Assembly: GCF_017304615.1 (NCBI RefSeq)
Contig: NZ_JAFKLZ010000001.1
Span: forward strand, 1,054,001-1,118,000
Reading direction: 5' to 3'
Source of the DNA: Sphingomonas sp.
GTDB lineage: Bacteria > Pseudomonadota > Alphaproteobacteria > Sphingomonadales > Sphingomonadaceae
Length of the DNA stretch: 64,000 nucleotides
Part shown: positions 15,566 through 25,356 of the stretch, in pieces
Numbering within the stretch: position 1 is the first letter of the stretch
How the letters are laid out: the number at the start of each line of letters is the position of its first letter
The notes under the pieces: model-generated
What the model saw: only the letters and a program-made list of their open reading frames with translations
Database searches by the model: none
Told to the model about the DNA's origin: nothing
Program-made: the position numbers and the translations under genes

Positions 15566-17035
15566 ATGCCCGGAACGCGCCAGCCGCTCGACAAACTGTT
15601 GCTGTTCGGGGCGACCGGCGACTTGTCGCAGCGCATGCTGCTGCCGTCGCTCTACGGGCTGGACGAGGACGGGCTGCTCCCCGGCGGCATGAAAATCACC
15701 GGAACCGCGCGCACCGTGTTCGAAGACGGCGCGTTCCGCAAATTCGCGAAGGATGCGCTCGAAAAATACCTGCCCGAGGATCGCAAGGACAAGGACAAGA
15801 TCGCGTCCTTCCTGAAGCGTCTAAACTATCAGGCGCTCGACGCGACCCAGCCCGAACATTTCAAGGATCTGTCGGACGAACTCGGCGACACGTCGAAGGG
15901 CATGGCGATTTTCCTGTCGACGGCGCCCAGCCTGTTCGAACCGACGATTAAGGGGCTGAAGACTGCCGGATTGGCGCATGGCAATGTGCGGATCGGGCTG
16001 GAGAAGCCGCTCGGCTACGATCTCGCCTCCAGCCGAGAGATCAACGACGCGGTCGCCGCGGTTTTTCCCGAGGACCGGATTTTCCGCATCGACCATTATC
16101 TGGGCAAGGAAACCGTCCAGAACATTCTGGCGCTGCGCTTCGGCAATTCGTTTTTCGAGCCGGTGTGGAACTCGCAAGGCATCGACAATATCCAGATCAC
16201 GATCGCCGAGACGGTCGGGCTGGAGGAGCGCGCGGGCTATTATGACGGCGCGGGCGCGCTGCGCGACATGATCACCAACCACGCGCTTCAGCTCCTCGCG
16301 CTGATCGCGATGGAGCCCCCTGCGCGCTACGACAAGGATGCGATCCGCGATGAAAAGGCGAAGGTGTTTCGCTGCCTGCGCATCATGTCGCCCGCGGAAG
16401 TGCCGCAGAACACCGTCACGGGCCAATATGGCCCCGGCGCGGTCGATGGGCAGATCGTTAAGGGCTACCTCGACGAACTGGGCAAGCCGTCGGTCACCGA
16501 GACCTTCGTCGCGATCAAGGCCAATATCGACAATTGGCGGTGGCAGGGCGTGCCCTTCTACCTGCGCACCGGCAAGCGCATGGCGGTGCGCCGCAGCGAG
16601 ATCGCGATCCAGTTCAAGCCGGTGCCGCATTCCATGTTCGCGGGGCGCGGCGGTCTGCTCCAGCCCAACCGGCTGACCATCCGGCTGCAGCCTGAGGAAT
16701 ATATTCAGATGCTCGTGATGGCGAAGGAGCCGAGTCTGGACCGCGACGGCGTGCACCTGCGCGAAGTGCCGCTCAATCTCAGCCTCGACGCCGAATTCGC
16801 GGGCACCCGCCGCCGCATCGCCTATGAACGCTTGCTACTCGATTTGATCGAGGGCGATCAGACGCTGTTCGTGCGCCGCGACGAGGTGGAGGCGCAATGG
16901 ACTTGGACCGACGCGATCCGCGCCGGATGGGCCGCGAACGATATGAAACCCAAGACCTACGCCTCGGGCAGTTGGGGGCCCTCCACCTCGATCGCGCTGA
17001 CCGAGCGCGACGGCGTGACCTGGCAGGACGACTGA
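15566..17035 (+). CDS. zwf: glucose-6-phosphate 1-dehydrogenase
   Basis: Oxidises glucose 6-phosphate to 6-phosphogluconolactone with NAD(P)+, the entry to the Entner-Doudoroff route. The 489-residue length is normal. The nucleotide-binding motif 'LLLFGATGDLSQRML' lies at about residues 10-24 and the substrate-binding motif RIDHYLGKE at 174-182. It is the first gene of the run zwf, pgl, edd, glk, eda, all forward. A short palindromic repeat separates it from pgl, so it may also have its own transcript end. Confidence 0.97.
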   Translation: MPGTRQPLDKLLLFGATGDLSQRMLLPSLYGLDEDGLLPGGMKITGTARTVFEDGAFRKFAKDALEKYLPEDRKDKDKIASFLKRLNYQALDATQPEHFKDLSDELGDTSKGMAIFLSTAPSLFEPTIKGLKTAGLAHGNVRIGLEKPLGYDLASSREINDAVAAVFPEDRIFRIDHYLGKETVQNILALRFGNSFFEPVWNSQGIDNIQITIAETVGLEERAGYYDGAGALRDMITNHALQLLALIAMEPPARYDKDAIRDEKAKVFRCLRIMSPAEVPQNTVTGQYGPGAVDGQIVKGYLDELGKPSVTETFVAIKANIDNWRWQGVPFYLRTGKRMAVRRSEIAIQFKPVPHSMFAGRGGLLQPNRLTIRLQPEEYIQMLVMAKEPSLDRDGVHLREVPLNLSLDAEFAGTRRRIAYERLLLDLIEGDQTLFVRRDEVEAQWTWTDAIRAGWAANDMKPKTYASGSWGPSTSIALTERDGVTWQDD

Positions 17036-17045
17036 TCGACCAAAT

Positions 17046-17128
17046 CCGTCACCCCGGACTTGACCCGGGGTCCCGCTTGATGCGTTGAAAAACAAGAAGC
17101 GGGATGTCGGATCAAGCCCGGCATGACG
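17046..17128. repeat. REP-like palindromic element between zwf and pgl
   Basis: CGTCA-CCCCGGACTTGACCCGGGG at the left and an imperfect complement ending in GGCATGACG at the right form a long stem-loop of 83 bases, with inner arms CCCGCTT/AAGCGGG. This is the dispersed intergenic palindrome common in sphingomonads; a partial relative lies after pgl at 17885-17930. Confidence 0.7.
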
Positions 17129-17147
17129 CAAGGGAAAGCACAGAAAT

Positions 17148-17861
17148 ATGGCCGTGAACGAAGAGATCGAATGGTGGGACTATGAGGATGCGGAGGAGAT
17201 GGCCGAAGCCGTCGCCGGCGACATCCAGTTCATCATCGAAAGCGCGATCGACGCGCGCGGCGCCGCGGTCATCGCGCTCGCGGGCGGCAAGACCCCGCTC
17301 CCCATCTACGCGCTCCTGAGCGAGGCCAAGCTCGACTGGAAGCGCGTGACGATCATCCCCGGCGACGAGCGCATTGTGCCGTTGGGCGATCCGCTATCGA
17401 ACGTAACATCCCTCGCCCGGACATTCCTGCCCAAGGGTGCGCGAGTGATGCCTATCGTGCCGACCGCGACCGCGGATTATAAGGCTGCGGGGCGTTCGGC
17501 CGATGCGCTGATGCAAGATCTCCACTGGCCGCTCGACCTGTGCCTGCTCGGCGTCGGCGGCGACGGGCACACGGCGTCGATCTTCCCTGGCCCCGATTTC
17601 GACGAGGCGCTGAACGGACCGAAGGAACGCCGTGCCTTGGGCGTGATGCCTGAACCGCTGCCAGCCGAAGCACCGGTCGCGCGCGTGACGCTGAGCCGCG
17701 CGGCGATCGTGTCGTCGGCGTCGGTGATGATCGCCGTGACGGGCGCGGCCAAGAAGAAGGTGATCGAGGACGCGATCAGCCAGGGCGCGGGTTCGCCCTA
17801 TCCGATCGGCCGCGTGCTGGCCGACACCGAATTGCCGGTCGACATCCACTGGGCGCCGTGA
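17148..17861 (+). CDS. pgl: 6-phosphogluconolactonase
   Basis: Hydrolyses 6-phosphogluconolactone to 6-phosphogluconate. The 237-residue protein belongs to the DevB/NagB-like fold. 'ALAGGKTPLPIYALLS' and 'IIPGDERIVPLGDPLSN' are the phosphate-binding and catalytic segments, and 'LCLLGVGGDGHTASIFPG' carries the GxGxDGHxAS motif. It follows zwf in the Entner-Doudoroff operon, which supports the assignment over glucosamine-6-phosphate deaminase. Confidence 0.95.
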   Translation: MAVNEEIEWWDYEDAEEMAEAVAGDIQFIIESAIDARGAAVIALAGGKTPLPIYALLSEAKLDWKRVTIIPGDERIVPLGDPLSNVTSLARTFLPKGARVMPIVPTATADYKAAGRSADALMQDLHWPLDLCLLGVGGDGHTASIFPGPDFDEALNGPKERRALGVMPEPLPAEAPVARVTLSRAAIVSSASVMIAVTGAAKKKVIEDAISQGAGSPYPIGRVLADTELPVDIHWAP

Positions 17862-17946
17862 CTATCGGCATACGTATGTGACCGCCACCCCGGTCTTGTG
17901 CCGGGGTCCGCCGAGCCGCAAAGCGTCAGGGCATGAGGGATAGACG

Positions 17947-19755
17947 ATGAACCCCGCCGTTTCCGCTGTCACCGATCGCATCATACAACGCTCGCGCACC
18001 GGGCGTGCGGCCTATCTCAACCTTATCGCGCGCGAACGCGACGCCGGGCTCAAGCGCCCGATGCTCGGCTGCGCCAACCTCGCGCACGGCTATGCGGGGA
18101 CCGAGGAAGATCGCGACGCGATGAAGGCCGATCGCGGCATGAACATCGGCATCGTCACCTCGTACAACGACATGCTGTCGGCCCACGCGGTCTATTACCG
18201 TTACCCCGAACAGATGAAGGTGTGGGCACGCGAAGCCGGGGCGACGGCGCAGGTCGCAGGGGGCGTGCCCGCGATGTGCGATGGCGTGACGCAGGGCTAT
18301 CCGGGCATGGAGCTGTCGCTGTTCAGTCGCGACACGATCGCGCTCGGCACGGCGGTGGCGCTGAGCCACGGCATGTTCGAGGGCGCGGCGCTGCTCGGCA
18401 TTTGCGACAAGATCGTGCCGGGGCTGCTGATGGGAGCGCTGCGCTTCGGGCATCTGCCGATGATCCTCATCCCCGGCGGCCCCATGCGCACTGGCCTCGC
18501 GAACAAGCAGAAAGCCGCGGTGCGCGAAGCGTTCGCCGAAGGGAAAGTCGGGCGCGAGGAACTGTTGGACGCGGAAATCGGCGCCTATCATTCGAAAGGC
18601 ACCTGCACCTTTTACGGCACCGCCAACACCAACCAGATGATGATGGAGGTAATGGGCCTGCACATGCCCGGCGCGGCGTTCGCCAATCCGGGTACCAAGT
18701 TGCGCCAGGAGCTGACGCGCGCGGCGACCCATCGTTTGGCGGCGATCGGCTGGGACGGCGACGATTATCGCCCGCTCGGACATTGCGTGGACGAGAAAGC
18801 GATCGTCAACGCCGCAGTCGGCCTGCTCGCGACGGGCGGCTCGACCAATCACTTGATCCACCTGCCCGCGATCGCTCGCGCCGCCGGGATCATGATCGAT
18901 TGGGAGGATTTCGACGCGCTCAGCCGGGCCGTGCCGCTGGTCGCGCGCGTCTATCCCAACGGCTCGGCCGACGTGAATGGGTTCGAGGACGCCGGCGGGA
19001 TGCCATTCGTGATCCGCGAGCTGCTAGGTGCCGGGTTGCTGCACGGAGACATCCTGACCGTTGCGGGCGACTTCGCGGATTACGGGAGGCGACCGGTGGT
19101 CGAGGGCGACGGCCTGCGCTGGGAAGATCCAGGCGCGAGCGGTGACGACACCATCCTGCGCCCCGCCTCCAATCCCTTCTCGCCCGAAGGCGGCTTCCGC
19201 ATCCTCGCCGGCAATCTGGGCCGCGCGTGCATCAAGGTGTCGGCGGTCGATCGCGAACGGTGGATGATCGAAGCCCCCGCCCGCGTGTTCCACGACCAGG
19301 CAGAGGTGCAGGCGGCGTTCAAGGCTGGCGAACTCGACCGCGACGTCATCGTCGTCGTCCGCTTCCAGGGCCCGCGCGCCAACGGCATGCCCGAACTCCA
19401 CAAGCTGACCCCGCCGCTGGGCGTCCTGCAGAATCGCGGGTTCAAGGTTGCGCTGGTCACCGACGGTCGCATGTCGGGCGCATCGGGCAAGGTGCCGGCA
19501 GCGATCCACTGCTCACCCGAGGCGCTGGGTGGCGGGCCGCTCGGCAAGGTGCGCGACGGCGACGTGATCCGGCTCGATGCAGTGAACGGCACGCTCGAGG
19601 CCCTGGTCGATGCGGTCGAATGGGATGGGCGCGAGCTCGCCGAATGCCCGCCAGCCGCCGAGGGCATGGGCCGCGAACTTTTCGGGCTGTTCCGCGGCGC
19701 GGCTGACGAAGCCGAACTCGGCGCGTCGGCGATCTTCGCGGGAGCCGGTCTGTGA
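17947..19755 (+). CDS. edd: phosphogluconate dehydratase
   Basis: Removes water from 6-phosphogluconate to give KDPG, the first committed Entner-Doudoroff step. The 602-residue length and the family segments '[17 protein letters not shown]', '[19 protein letters not shown]', '[19 protein letters not shown]' and '[17 protein letters not shown]' place it in the IlvD/Edd family, and the long N-terminal part and context separate it from dihydroxyacid dehydratase. The cysteines in these motifs are the likely [4Fe-4S] ligands. glk begins inside its stop codon (GTGA), so translation is probably coupled. Confidence 0.96.
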   Translation: MNPAVSAVTDRIIQRSRTGRAAYLNLIARERDAGLKRPMLGCANLAHGYAGTEEDRDAMKADRGMNIGIVTSYNDMLSAHAVYYRYPEQMKVWAREAGATAQVAGGVPAMCDGVTQGYPGMELSLFSRDTIALGTAVALSHGMFEGAALLGICDKIVPGLLMGALRFGHLPMILIPGGPMRTGLANKQKAAVREAFAEGKVGREELLDAEIGAYHSKGTCTFYGTANTNQMMMEVMGLHMPGAAFANPGTKLRQELTRAATHRLAAIGWDGDDYRPLGHCVDEKAIVNAAVGLLATGGSTNHLIHLPAIARAAGIMIDWEDFDALSRAVPLVARVYPNGSADVNGFEDAGGMPFVIRELLGAGLLHGDILTVAGDFADYGRRPVVEGDGLRWEDPGASGDDTILRPASNPFSPEGGFRILAGNLGRACIKVSAVDRERWMIEAPARVFHDQAEVQAAFKAGELDRDVIVVVRFQGPRANGMPELHKLTPPLGVLQNRGFKVALVTDGRMSGASGKVPAAIHCSPEALGGGPLGKVRDGDVIRLDAVNGTLEALVDAVEWDGRELAECPPAAEGMGRELFGLFRGAADEAELGASAIFAGAGL

Positions 19756-20726
19756 CGGAGGTCGTCGCGGTCGATATTGGTGGCACCCACGCGCGCTTCG
19801 CCATCGCCGAGGTGGCGGGCGGCAAGGTCGTTTCGCTCGGCGATGTGGTGACTCAGAAGACCGCCGAGCACGCGAGCCTGCAGACCGCGTGGCAGGATTT
19901 CGGCAAACAGGCAGGTCGTCCACTGCCCAAGGCCGCGGCGATCGCGGTGGCCTCGCCGGTCGGCGGCGACGTCATCAAGCTCACCAACAATCCGTGGATC
20001 ATCCGCCCGGCGCTGATCCCTGAACGGCTCGGCGCTGACACCTGGGTCATCGTCAACGATTTCGGCGCGATCGCGCACGCCGTGGCGCAGTTGCCCGACG
20101 CGGATTTCCTCCACATCTGCGGACCCGAGCGGCCGCTGGCGCGCGACGGCGTAACCTCGATCTGCGGGCCCGGCACCGGCCTGGGCGTCGCGGGCGTGCT
20201 CCATGCGGGCGGAACCTATCACGTGATGTCGACCGAAGGCGGGCACGTCGATTTCGCCCCGCTGGACGCGTTCGAGGATGCGATGCTCAAGCGGTTGCGC
20301 AACAGCTTCACGCGCGTGTCGGCCGAGCGTGTCTGCGCCGGCCCGGCTATCGTCGCGATCTACGAAACGCTGGCGGAGATCGAGGGCAAGGCGGTGCGGC
20401 ACCTCGACGACAAGGCGATCTGGGGGCTGGCGTTCGACGGCAGCGACAGCCTGGCGATCGCCGCGCTCGACCGTTTCGTCCTCGCGCTCGGCGCGTTCGC
20501 AGGCGACCTTGCACTGACGCAAGGCGCGAAGGACGTCGTCATCGCCGGCGGGCTTGGCCTACGGCTCAAGGATCACTTCGCCCGATCGGGCTTCGCCGAA
20601 CGCTTTACCGCCAAGGGCCGGTTCCAGCAGATGATGGCGAATACGCCGGTCAAGCTCATCACTCACCCCCAGCCCGGCCTCTATGGCGCCGCGGCCGCCT
20701 TCGCGCAGGAGCATTCCAATGACTGA
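19752..20726 (+). CDS. glk: glucokinase
   Basis: Phosphorylates glucose to glucose 6-phosphate, feeding zwf. The 324-residue protein starts with GTG at 19752, overlapping edd by four bases. It has the N-terminal phosphate-1 motif '[16 protein letters not shown]', '[10 protein letters not shown]' with the catalytic Asp, '[14 protein letters not shown]', and '[13 protein letters not shown]', all features of the Glk family (Pfam Glucokinase). Its place inside the operon shows that free glucose, not a PTS, is the likely entry substrate. Confidence 0.95.
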   Translation: MTEVVAVDIGGTHARFAIAEVAGGKVVSLGDVVTQKTAEHASLQTAWQDFGKQAGRPLPKAAAIAVASPVGGDVIKLTNNPWIIRPALIPERLGADTWVIVNDFGAIAHAVAQLPDADFLHICGPERPLARDGVTSICGPGTGLGVAGVLHAGGTYHVMSTEGGHVDFAPLDAFEDAMLKRLRNSFTRVSAERVCAGPAIVAIYETLAEIEGKAVRHLDDKAIWGLAFDGSDSLAIAALDRFVLALGAFAGDLALTQGAKDVVIAGGLGLRLKDHFARSGFAERFTAKGRFQQMMANTPVKLITHPQPGLYGAAAAFAQEHSND

Positions 20727-21339
20727 CGGCGTGAACGACATCGAACGCATCATGCTGGCCGCGCCCGTGATCCCGGTGATCGTGATCGAAGACCTCGCCA
20801 CGGCGCGTCCGCTCGCCGAGGCGTTGGTCGCGGGCGGCCTGCCGGCGCTCGAAGTCACGATGCGCACGCCCGTGGCGCTCGACGCGATCCGCGCAATGAA
20901 GGAGGTCCCCGGCGCGATCGTCGGCGCGGGGACGGTGGTCAACACGGCGCAGTTCGAACAGGTGATGGACGCCGGCGTCGAATTCATCGTCTCGCCGGGG
21001 CTGACCGAACGACTCGCCCAGCCGATCATCGCGAGCGGCGTGCCCTACCTTCCGGGCATCGCCAATTCGGCCGACATCATGCGCGGGCTCGATCTCGGCC
21101 TGACGCACTTCAAGTTCTTTCCTGCCGAGGCGAATGGCGGGCTGAAGGCGCTCAAGGCCCTCGCGGCACCCTTCTACCAGTGCAAATTCTGCCCAACCGG
21201 TGGAGTCAGCGAAGCGAATGCGCCCGACTGGCTGGCGTTCGACCCGGTGCTGTGCGTCGGCGGCAGCTGGGTGTGCAGCGGCACGCCCGAAGAGGTCGAG
21301 GCGAAGGCCCGCGCTGCGGCAGGACTGCGCGCTTCCTGA
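20719..21339 (+). CDS. eda: KDPG aldolase (2-dehydro-3-deoxy-phosphogluconate aldolase)
   Basis: Cleaves KDPG to pyruvate and glyceraldehyde 3-phosphate, the last step of the Entner-Doudoroff route. The start [13 protein letters not shown] overlaps the end of glk by eight bases; a 12-residue longer form has no support. In 206 residues it shows 'LPALEVTMRTP' (catalytic Glu), 'VGAGTVVN', 'FIVSPGL' and the Schiff-base Lys132 in 'LTHFKFFPAE', then 'CPTGGVS' for phosphate binding. It ends beside the convergent mltG with no spacer. Confidence 0.96.
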   Translation: MTDGVNDIERIMLAAPVIPVIVIEDLATARPLAEALVAGGLPALEVTMRTPVALDAIRAMKEVPGAIVGAGTVVNTAQFEQVMDAGVEFIVSPGLTERLAQPIIASGVPYLPGIANSADIMRGLDLGLTHFKFFPAEANGGLKALKALAAPFYQCKFCPTGGVSEANAPDWLAFDPVLCVGGSWVCSGTPEEVEAKARAAAGLRAS

Positions 21340-22308
21340 TCAGCAGAAGCCCGTTTCGCCCCGCTGGCACCGTATCTGCCGCCATTTGGCGACGTTCGCC
21401 GATTGCTGTTCGAGCGTGTCGGAGAACACGCTGCCCCCCGTCCCGTCCGCGACGAAATACAGCGCGTTCGAGTCCGCCGGATCGAGCACCGCGTCGATCG
21501 AAGCGCGCCCCGGATTGGCGATCGGCGTCTTGGGCAACCCAGTCATCGTATAGGTATTATACTCGTTCTTCGCGTTCTTTTCGGACAGCAGGATGCGCCG
21601 GCCGAGCGGCTTGCCGAACGTCACCGGATAGATGATCGTCGGGTCGGCCTGGAGCATCATCCCCTTCTTGAGCCGGTTCGAATAGACGGCCGCGACCATG
21701 CGGCGCTCGTCGGGCTTGCCGGTTTCCTTCTCGACGATGGAGGCGAGGATCAGCGCTTCCTCCGGCGTCTTCACGACCAGCCCCGGCTTGCGCTTGGCCC
21801 ATGCCTTGGCGAGGTAATCCGTCATCGCGCGCTGCATCTGCGCGACCACCGACGCACGCGTATCGCCGCGCTGATAGCTGTAGCTGTCGGGCAGGAGCGA
21901 TCCTTCCGCGGGCCGGGCAATCGTCCCGGTCAATTCGGGCGCCGCCATGATGCGTTCCTGCGCCAGGATCGACGGCAAGCCTTCGGGAATCGTCACGAAG
22001 CGCTGGAGCGTCTTGCCGCCCTGCAGCACTTTCAGGACATCGGCTGCGCTGAGATGCGCCGGAATGCCGAATTCGCCGGCCTTGATGCCTTCGCTGCCGC
22101 CCAGAATCTTGGCGAACAGCACGAAGCGCGTGGCCGAACGGATCGCTCCCGCCGCTTCGAGCTGCTTGGCCGCTCCGTTCAGGCCTGTGCCCGGCTCGAT
22201 CTCGACCGTCAGGTTACGCGGCGCGGGCCCGGCCCCGCCCCAATCATGGATCGCCCATACCGCAAACGCGATCAGGGCGAGAAACGTCAGGCAGCCGAAG
22301 CGGCGCAT
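21340..22308 (-). CDS. mltG: endolytic murein transglycosylase MltG
   Basis: Inner-membrane enzyme that cuts nascent glycan strands and sets their length. The 322 residues have an N-terminal membrane anchor (about 4-22, 'FGCLTFLALIAFAVWAI'), a LysM-like part (about 30-120) and a YceG catalytic domain. The catalytic Glu lies in 'LILASIVEKETG', and 'VAAVYSNRLKKGMMLQADPTIIY' (two segments) and 'YNTYTMTGLPKTPIANPG' are strongly conserved in the family. It follows fabF on the same strand, as in many proteobacteria. Confidence 0.95.
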   Translation of the reverse strand: MRRFGCLTFLALIAFAVWAIHDWGGAGPAPRNLTVEIEPGTGLNGAAKQLEAAGAIRSATRFVLFAKILGGSEGIKAGEFGIPAHLSAADVLKVLQGGKTLQRFVTIPEGLPSILAQERIMAAPELTGTIARPAEGSLLPDSYSYQRGDTRASVVAQMQRAMTDYLAKAWAKRKPGLVVKTPEEALILASIVEKETGKPDERRMVAAVYSNRLKKGMMLQADPTIIYPVTFGKPLGRRILLSEKNAKNEYNTYTMTGLPKTPIANPGRASIDAVLDPADSNALYFVADGTGGSVFSDTLEQQSANVAKWRQIRCQRGETGFC

Positions 22309-22318
22309 CGCCCTTCCC

Positions 22319-23578
22319 TCAGATCGCCTTCATCACCAGGCTGGCGTTGGTGCCGCCGAACCCGAAGCTGTTGTTGAGCACCGCCTTGACCTTGCGCTCC
22401 TTCGCCTTGTGCGGGACCAGATCCACGCCCGCGCAATTCTCGCTCGGATTGTCGAGGTTGAGTGTCGGCGGGACGATCTGGTCGCGCAACGCGAGGATGC
22501 AGAAGATCGATTCGACCGCGCCCGCGCCACCGAGCAGATGCCCGATCGCCGACTTGGTCGAGGACATCGACATATGATCGAGTTCGTTGCCGAACAGCCG
22601 CCGCACAGCGTTGAGTTCGAGTTCGTCGCCGAGCGGCGTCGAGGTGCCGTGCGCGTTGATGTAATCGATGTCGCCAAGGCTCAGCCCCGACTTCTTCATC
22701 GCCATTTCCATCGACCGATACGCCCCCGATCCCTCTGGGTGCGGCGCGGTCACGTGATAGGCGTCGCCCGACAGGCCGTAACCGACGACTTCGGCGTAGA
22801 TTTTCGCGCCGCGCTTCTTCGCGTGCTCATATTCCTCGAGGCACACCACACCTGCGCCTTCGCCCATCACGAAGCCGTCACGCGCCTGGTCATAGGGGCG
22901 GCTCGCGCGCCATGGCTCGTCGCGGAAACCGGTCGAGAGGGCGCGGGCCTGCCCGAACCCGGCGATGCCGATCGGGCAGATCGCACTTTCGGAGCCACCC
23001 GCGAGCATCACGTCTGCGTCGTCCATCGCGATCATCCGCGCGGCGTCGCCGATCGAATGCGCGCCGGTCGAACAGGCCGTCACGACCGCGTGGTTCGGAC
23101 CCATCAGCCCGTATTTGATCTGCACCTGGCCGGTGATGAGGTTGATGAGGCGGCCGTGGACGAAGTGCGGCGAGACTCGCTTCGGGCCTTTTTCCGCCAG
23201 CACCAGCGACTCGCTCTCGATCCCCGGCAGGCCGCCGATCCCCGACCCGATCGAACAGCCCGCGCGATAGCGCTCCTCCTCGCTCATCTCGGTCAGGCCG
23301 GCATCCTCCAGCGCCTGGCCGGCGGCGTCGATGCCGAACACGATGAACGGATCGACCTGACGCTGAATCTTGTGATCGACTCGCTTGCTCGCGTCGAAGC
23401 CATATTCGTGATCGGCCGGCTTCACTTCGCAGGCATAGTTGCTCTGGAAATCGGTGGCGTCGAACCGCGTGATCGTGCCCGCGCCCGATTTCGCGGCGAT
23501 GATGTTCTTCCACGTCGTTTCGACGTCGGCGCCCAGGGGGGTCACCAGGCCCAGCCCGGTTACGACTACGCGGCGCAT
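22319..23578 (-). CDS. fabF: beta-ketoacyl-ACP synthase II
   Basis: Condenses malonyl-ACP with acyl-ACP in fatty-acid elongation. The 419-residue protein has the nucleophile Cys in 'VTACSTGAHSIGDA', and the two catalytic His residues in 'INAHGTSTPLGD' and 'SAIGHLLGGAG'. The N-terminus 'RRVVVTGLGLVTPLG' is standard for FabF. It lies between acpP and mltG on the minus strand; a terminator-like stem in the acpP-fabF gap could reduce read-through from acpP. Confidence 0.96.
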   Translation of the reverse strand: MRRVVVTGLGLVTPLGADVETTWKNIIAAKSGAGTITRFDATDFQSNYACEVKPADHEYGFDASKRVDHKIQRQVDPFIVFGIDAAGQALEDAGLTEMSEEERYRAGCSIGSGIGGLPGIESESLVLAEKGPKRVSPHFVHGRLINLITGQVQIKYGLMGPNHAVVTACSTGAHSIGDAARMIAMDDADVMLAGGSESAICPIGIAGFGQARALSTGFRDEPWRASRPYDQARDGFVMGEGAGVVCLEEYEHAKKRGAKIYAEVVGYGLSGDAYHVTAPHPEGSGAYRSMEMAMKKSGLSLGDIDYINAHGTSTPLGDELELNAVRRLFGNELDHMSMSSTKSAIGHLLGGAGAVESIFCILALRDQIVPPTLNLDNPSENCAGVDLVPHKAKERKVKAVLNNSFGFGGTNASLVMKAI

Positions 23579-23599
23579 GCCAATCTCCAGATCATTGTC

Positions 23600-23655
23600 G
23601 TCAAAAGCGAAACGGCCCCCCGCCCTGGGTTGCCCGGGGACGGGGAGCCGCTCGT
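23600..23655 (-). terminator. terminator/attenuator between acpP and fabF
   Basis: Read on the minus strand, a GC-rich inverted repeat (CGGCTCCCCG...GGGGGGCCG with inner CCCGGG/CCCaGGG) is followed by GTTTCGCTTTT. It lies 36 bases after the acpP stop and before fabF, so it probably sets a high acpP to fabF ratio. Confidence 0.55.
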
Positions 23656-23690
23656 TACTCTATACCGCGGCGACACGCCACGGTGCGGGC

Positions 23691-23927
23691 TCAGCCCTGG
23701 TTCGCGTCGATATAGGTGATCGCGTCGTTGACAGTCGTGATCTTCTCCGCGGCGTCGTCCGGGATCTCGACCCCGAATTCCTCCTCGAACGCCATCACCA
23801 ACTCGACAATGTCGAGGCTGTCGGCACCGAGATCGTCGATGAAGCTCGCTTCGGGCGTTACCGATGCGGCTTCGACGCCCAGATGCTCGACCACGATCTT
23901 CTTCACCCGGTCGGCAGTATCGCTCAT
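23691..23927 (-). CDS. acpP: acyl carrier protein
   Basis: Carries growing acyl chains on a 4'-phosphopantetheine arm. The 78-residue acidic protein has Ser37 in '[18 protein letters not shown]', the DSL attachment motif, and the usual four-helix pattern. It lies between fabG (with a small extra gene) and fabF. Confidence 0.97.
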   Translation of the reverse strand: MSDTADRVKKIVVEHLGVEAASVTPEASFIDDLGADSLDIVELVMAFEEEFGVEIPDDAAEKITTVNDAITYIDANQG

Positions 23928-24020
23928 TCGTCGCTTCCCTCTATTGTTCGGAGGGCGTCGCCTCCGGGGTTTCCTGAACGCACGTAGAACGCGGTGGGTG
24001 CCTGCGCAAGAGGGGCCTTG

Positions 24021-24536
24021 TCAGGCGGCGGCGAAGTCAGCTTTGTCGAATTCCAGTGCGGCCAACGTCGAGAACCAAAGCATCACCAGATATTTTCGCT
24101 TGGGATCAACCGCGGCAACCGCAACCGCGTCTTTGGCTTTGTTGGAAGGATCGCCGTCGACCAGACTGCGCCGATCCACGGCGGCCATGGCGGAATATCG
24201 CGTTGCCAATGCCACCGGATCGAACCCATTGCGCTTCAGGACCGGCTCCGCGCCTTGGCGCGTTGCCGTTGCCAAAGCATAGGACACGGCCAGCTGCGTG
24301 GCATTGCCCGACCAGCCATTGGCGTCCTGGCACGCCGCACGCGCCGCCAGTAGCGCGTCGCGATCATCGGCTATCGGGTCACCCGCCTTGCCAGCCTCCA
24401 CGGCGGCAACCACGCGGGCACCGATCCGCTGCATCGCCGCCGGACCAAGTTTCGCCTCGATGCAGCCGATGTCGCCGTTCGCCGCCCAGGCGCTGCCGGG
24501 AGCGAACAAGGCCGCTGCGATCAACAGCGTCTTCAC
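24021..24536 (-). CDS. hypothetical exported protein
   Basis: A 171-residue protein starting at a GTG (complement 24534-24536) that overlaps the fabG stop by four bases. The first 18 residues (MKTLLIAAALFAPGSAWA, with GTG read as Met) form a clear signal peptide. The mature part is helical and Ala-rich, with two Cys residues ('DIGCIEAKLG' and 'RAACQDANGW'), which could form a disulfide. I do not recognise the family. It sits between fabG and acpP, where most proteobacteria have no gene, so it is a lineage-specific addition to the fab operon. Confidence 0.72.
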   Translation of the reverse strand: MKTLLIAAALFAPGSAWAANGDIGCIEAKLGPAAMQRIGARVVAAVEAGKAGDPIADDRDALLAARAACQDANGWSGNATQLAVSYALATATRQGAEPVLKRNGFDPVALATRYSAMAAVDRRSLVDGDPSNKAKDAVAVAAVDPKRKYLVMLWFSTLAALEFDKADFAAA

Positions 24537-25273
24537 AGCATCGCCATCCCGCCATTGACGTGGATCGTCTGGCCGGTGACGTAACCCGCTTCCTTCGACG
24601 CGAGGTACACGACCGCCGCGCCGATGTCCTCTCCGGTGCCGAGGTCCCCCGCCGGAATGCGCGTCAACAGCGCGGTCTTCTGCGCCTCGGGCAAAACATC
24701 GGTCATCGCCGAGCGGATGAAGCCCGGCGCGACGCAATTGACTGTGATGTGCCGGCTCGCGAGCTCCTGCGCCAACGCCTTCGACATGCCGACCAGCCCC
24801 GCTTTCGACGCGGCGTAATTGGCCTGGCCCGGATTGCCCGTCGCGCCGACGACGCTGGTGATCGAAATGACGCGGCCATAGCGCGCCTTCATCATCGGCT
24901 TGGCGGCGGCGCGGATCAGGCGGAACGCGGCCTCCAGATTGACGCGGATCACTTGGTCCCACTCCTCGTCCTTCATCCGCATCGCCAAATTGTCGCGCGT
25001 GACGCCGGCATTGTTGACCAAGATGTCGAGCTTGCCACCCAGCGCCTCGACGGCTGAGGGCACGAGCGCATCGACCGCCGCGCCGTCGGACAGGTCGCAT
25101 TGCAAGGCTACGTGATCGCCACCGAGCGATGCACGGAACGCCTCCAGCTTATCGGCATTGGACCCCGACACCGCGAGCCGCGCGCCTTGCCCCGCCAACG
25201 CCTGCGCGATCGCCGATCCGATCCCTCCCGAAGCGCCCGTCACCAGCGCGGTCATGCCTGTCAGATCGAACAT
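24533..25273 (-). CDS. fabG: 3-oxoacyl-ACP reductase
   Basis: NADPH-dependent reduction of 3-oxoacyl-ACP in fatty-acid elongation. 246 residues from the ATG complement 25271-25273 (MFDLTGMTALVTGASGGIG); the 4-residue longer TTG form is less likely. The SDR motif TGASGGIG lies at about 12-19, 'NNAGVTRDNLAMRMKDEEWD' follows, and the catalytic Tyr/Lys are in 'NYAASKAGLVGMSKALA'. 'CVAPGFIRSAMTDVLPE' and the C-terminal 'GQTIHVNGGMAML' are typical FabG features. Confidence 0.96.
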   Translation of the reverse strand: MFDLTGMTALVTGASGGIGSAIAQALAGQGARLAVSGSNADKLEAFRASLGGDHVALQCDLSDGAAVDALVPSAVEALGGKLDILVNNAGVTRDNLAMRMKDEEWDQVIRVNLEAAFRLIRAAAKPMMKARYGRVISITSVVGATGNPGQANYAASKAGLVGMSKALAQELASRHITVNCVAPGFIRSAMTDVLPEAQKTALLTRIPAGDLGTGEDIGAAVVYLASKEAGYVTGQTIHVNGGMAML

Positions 25274-25356
25274 TATTGGCTCCAACTTGGTGGCAACTTA
25301 CGTTGCGCGGTTTCGGTCCTTTGACGATCAAGCGCCATATTCGACAGGACTGGACA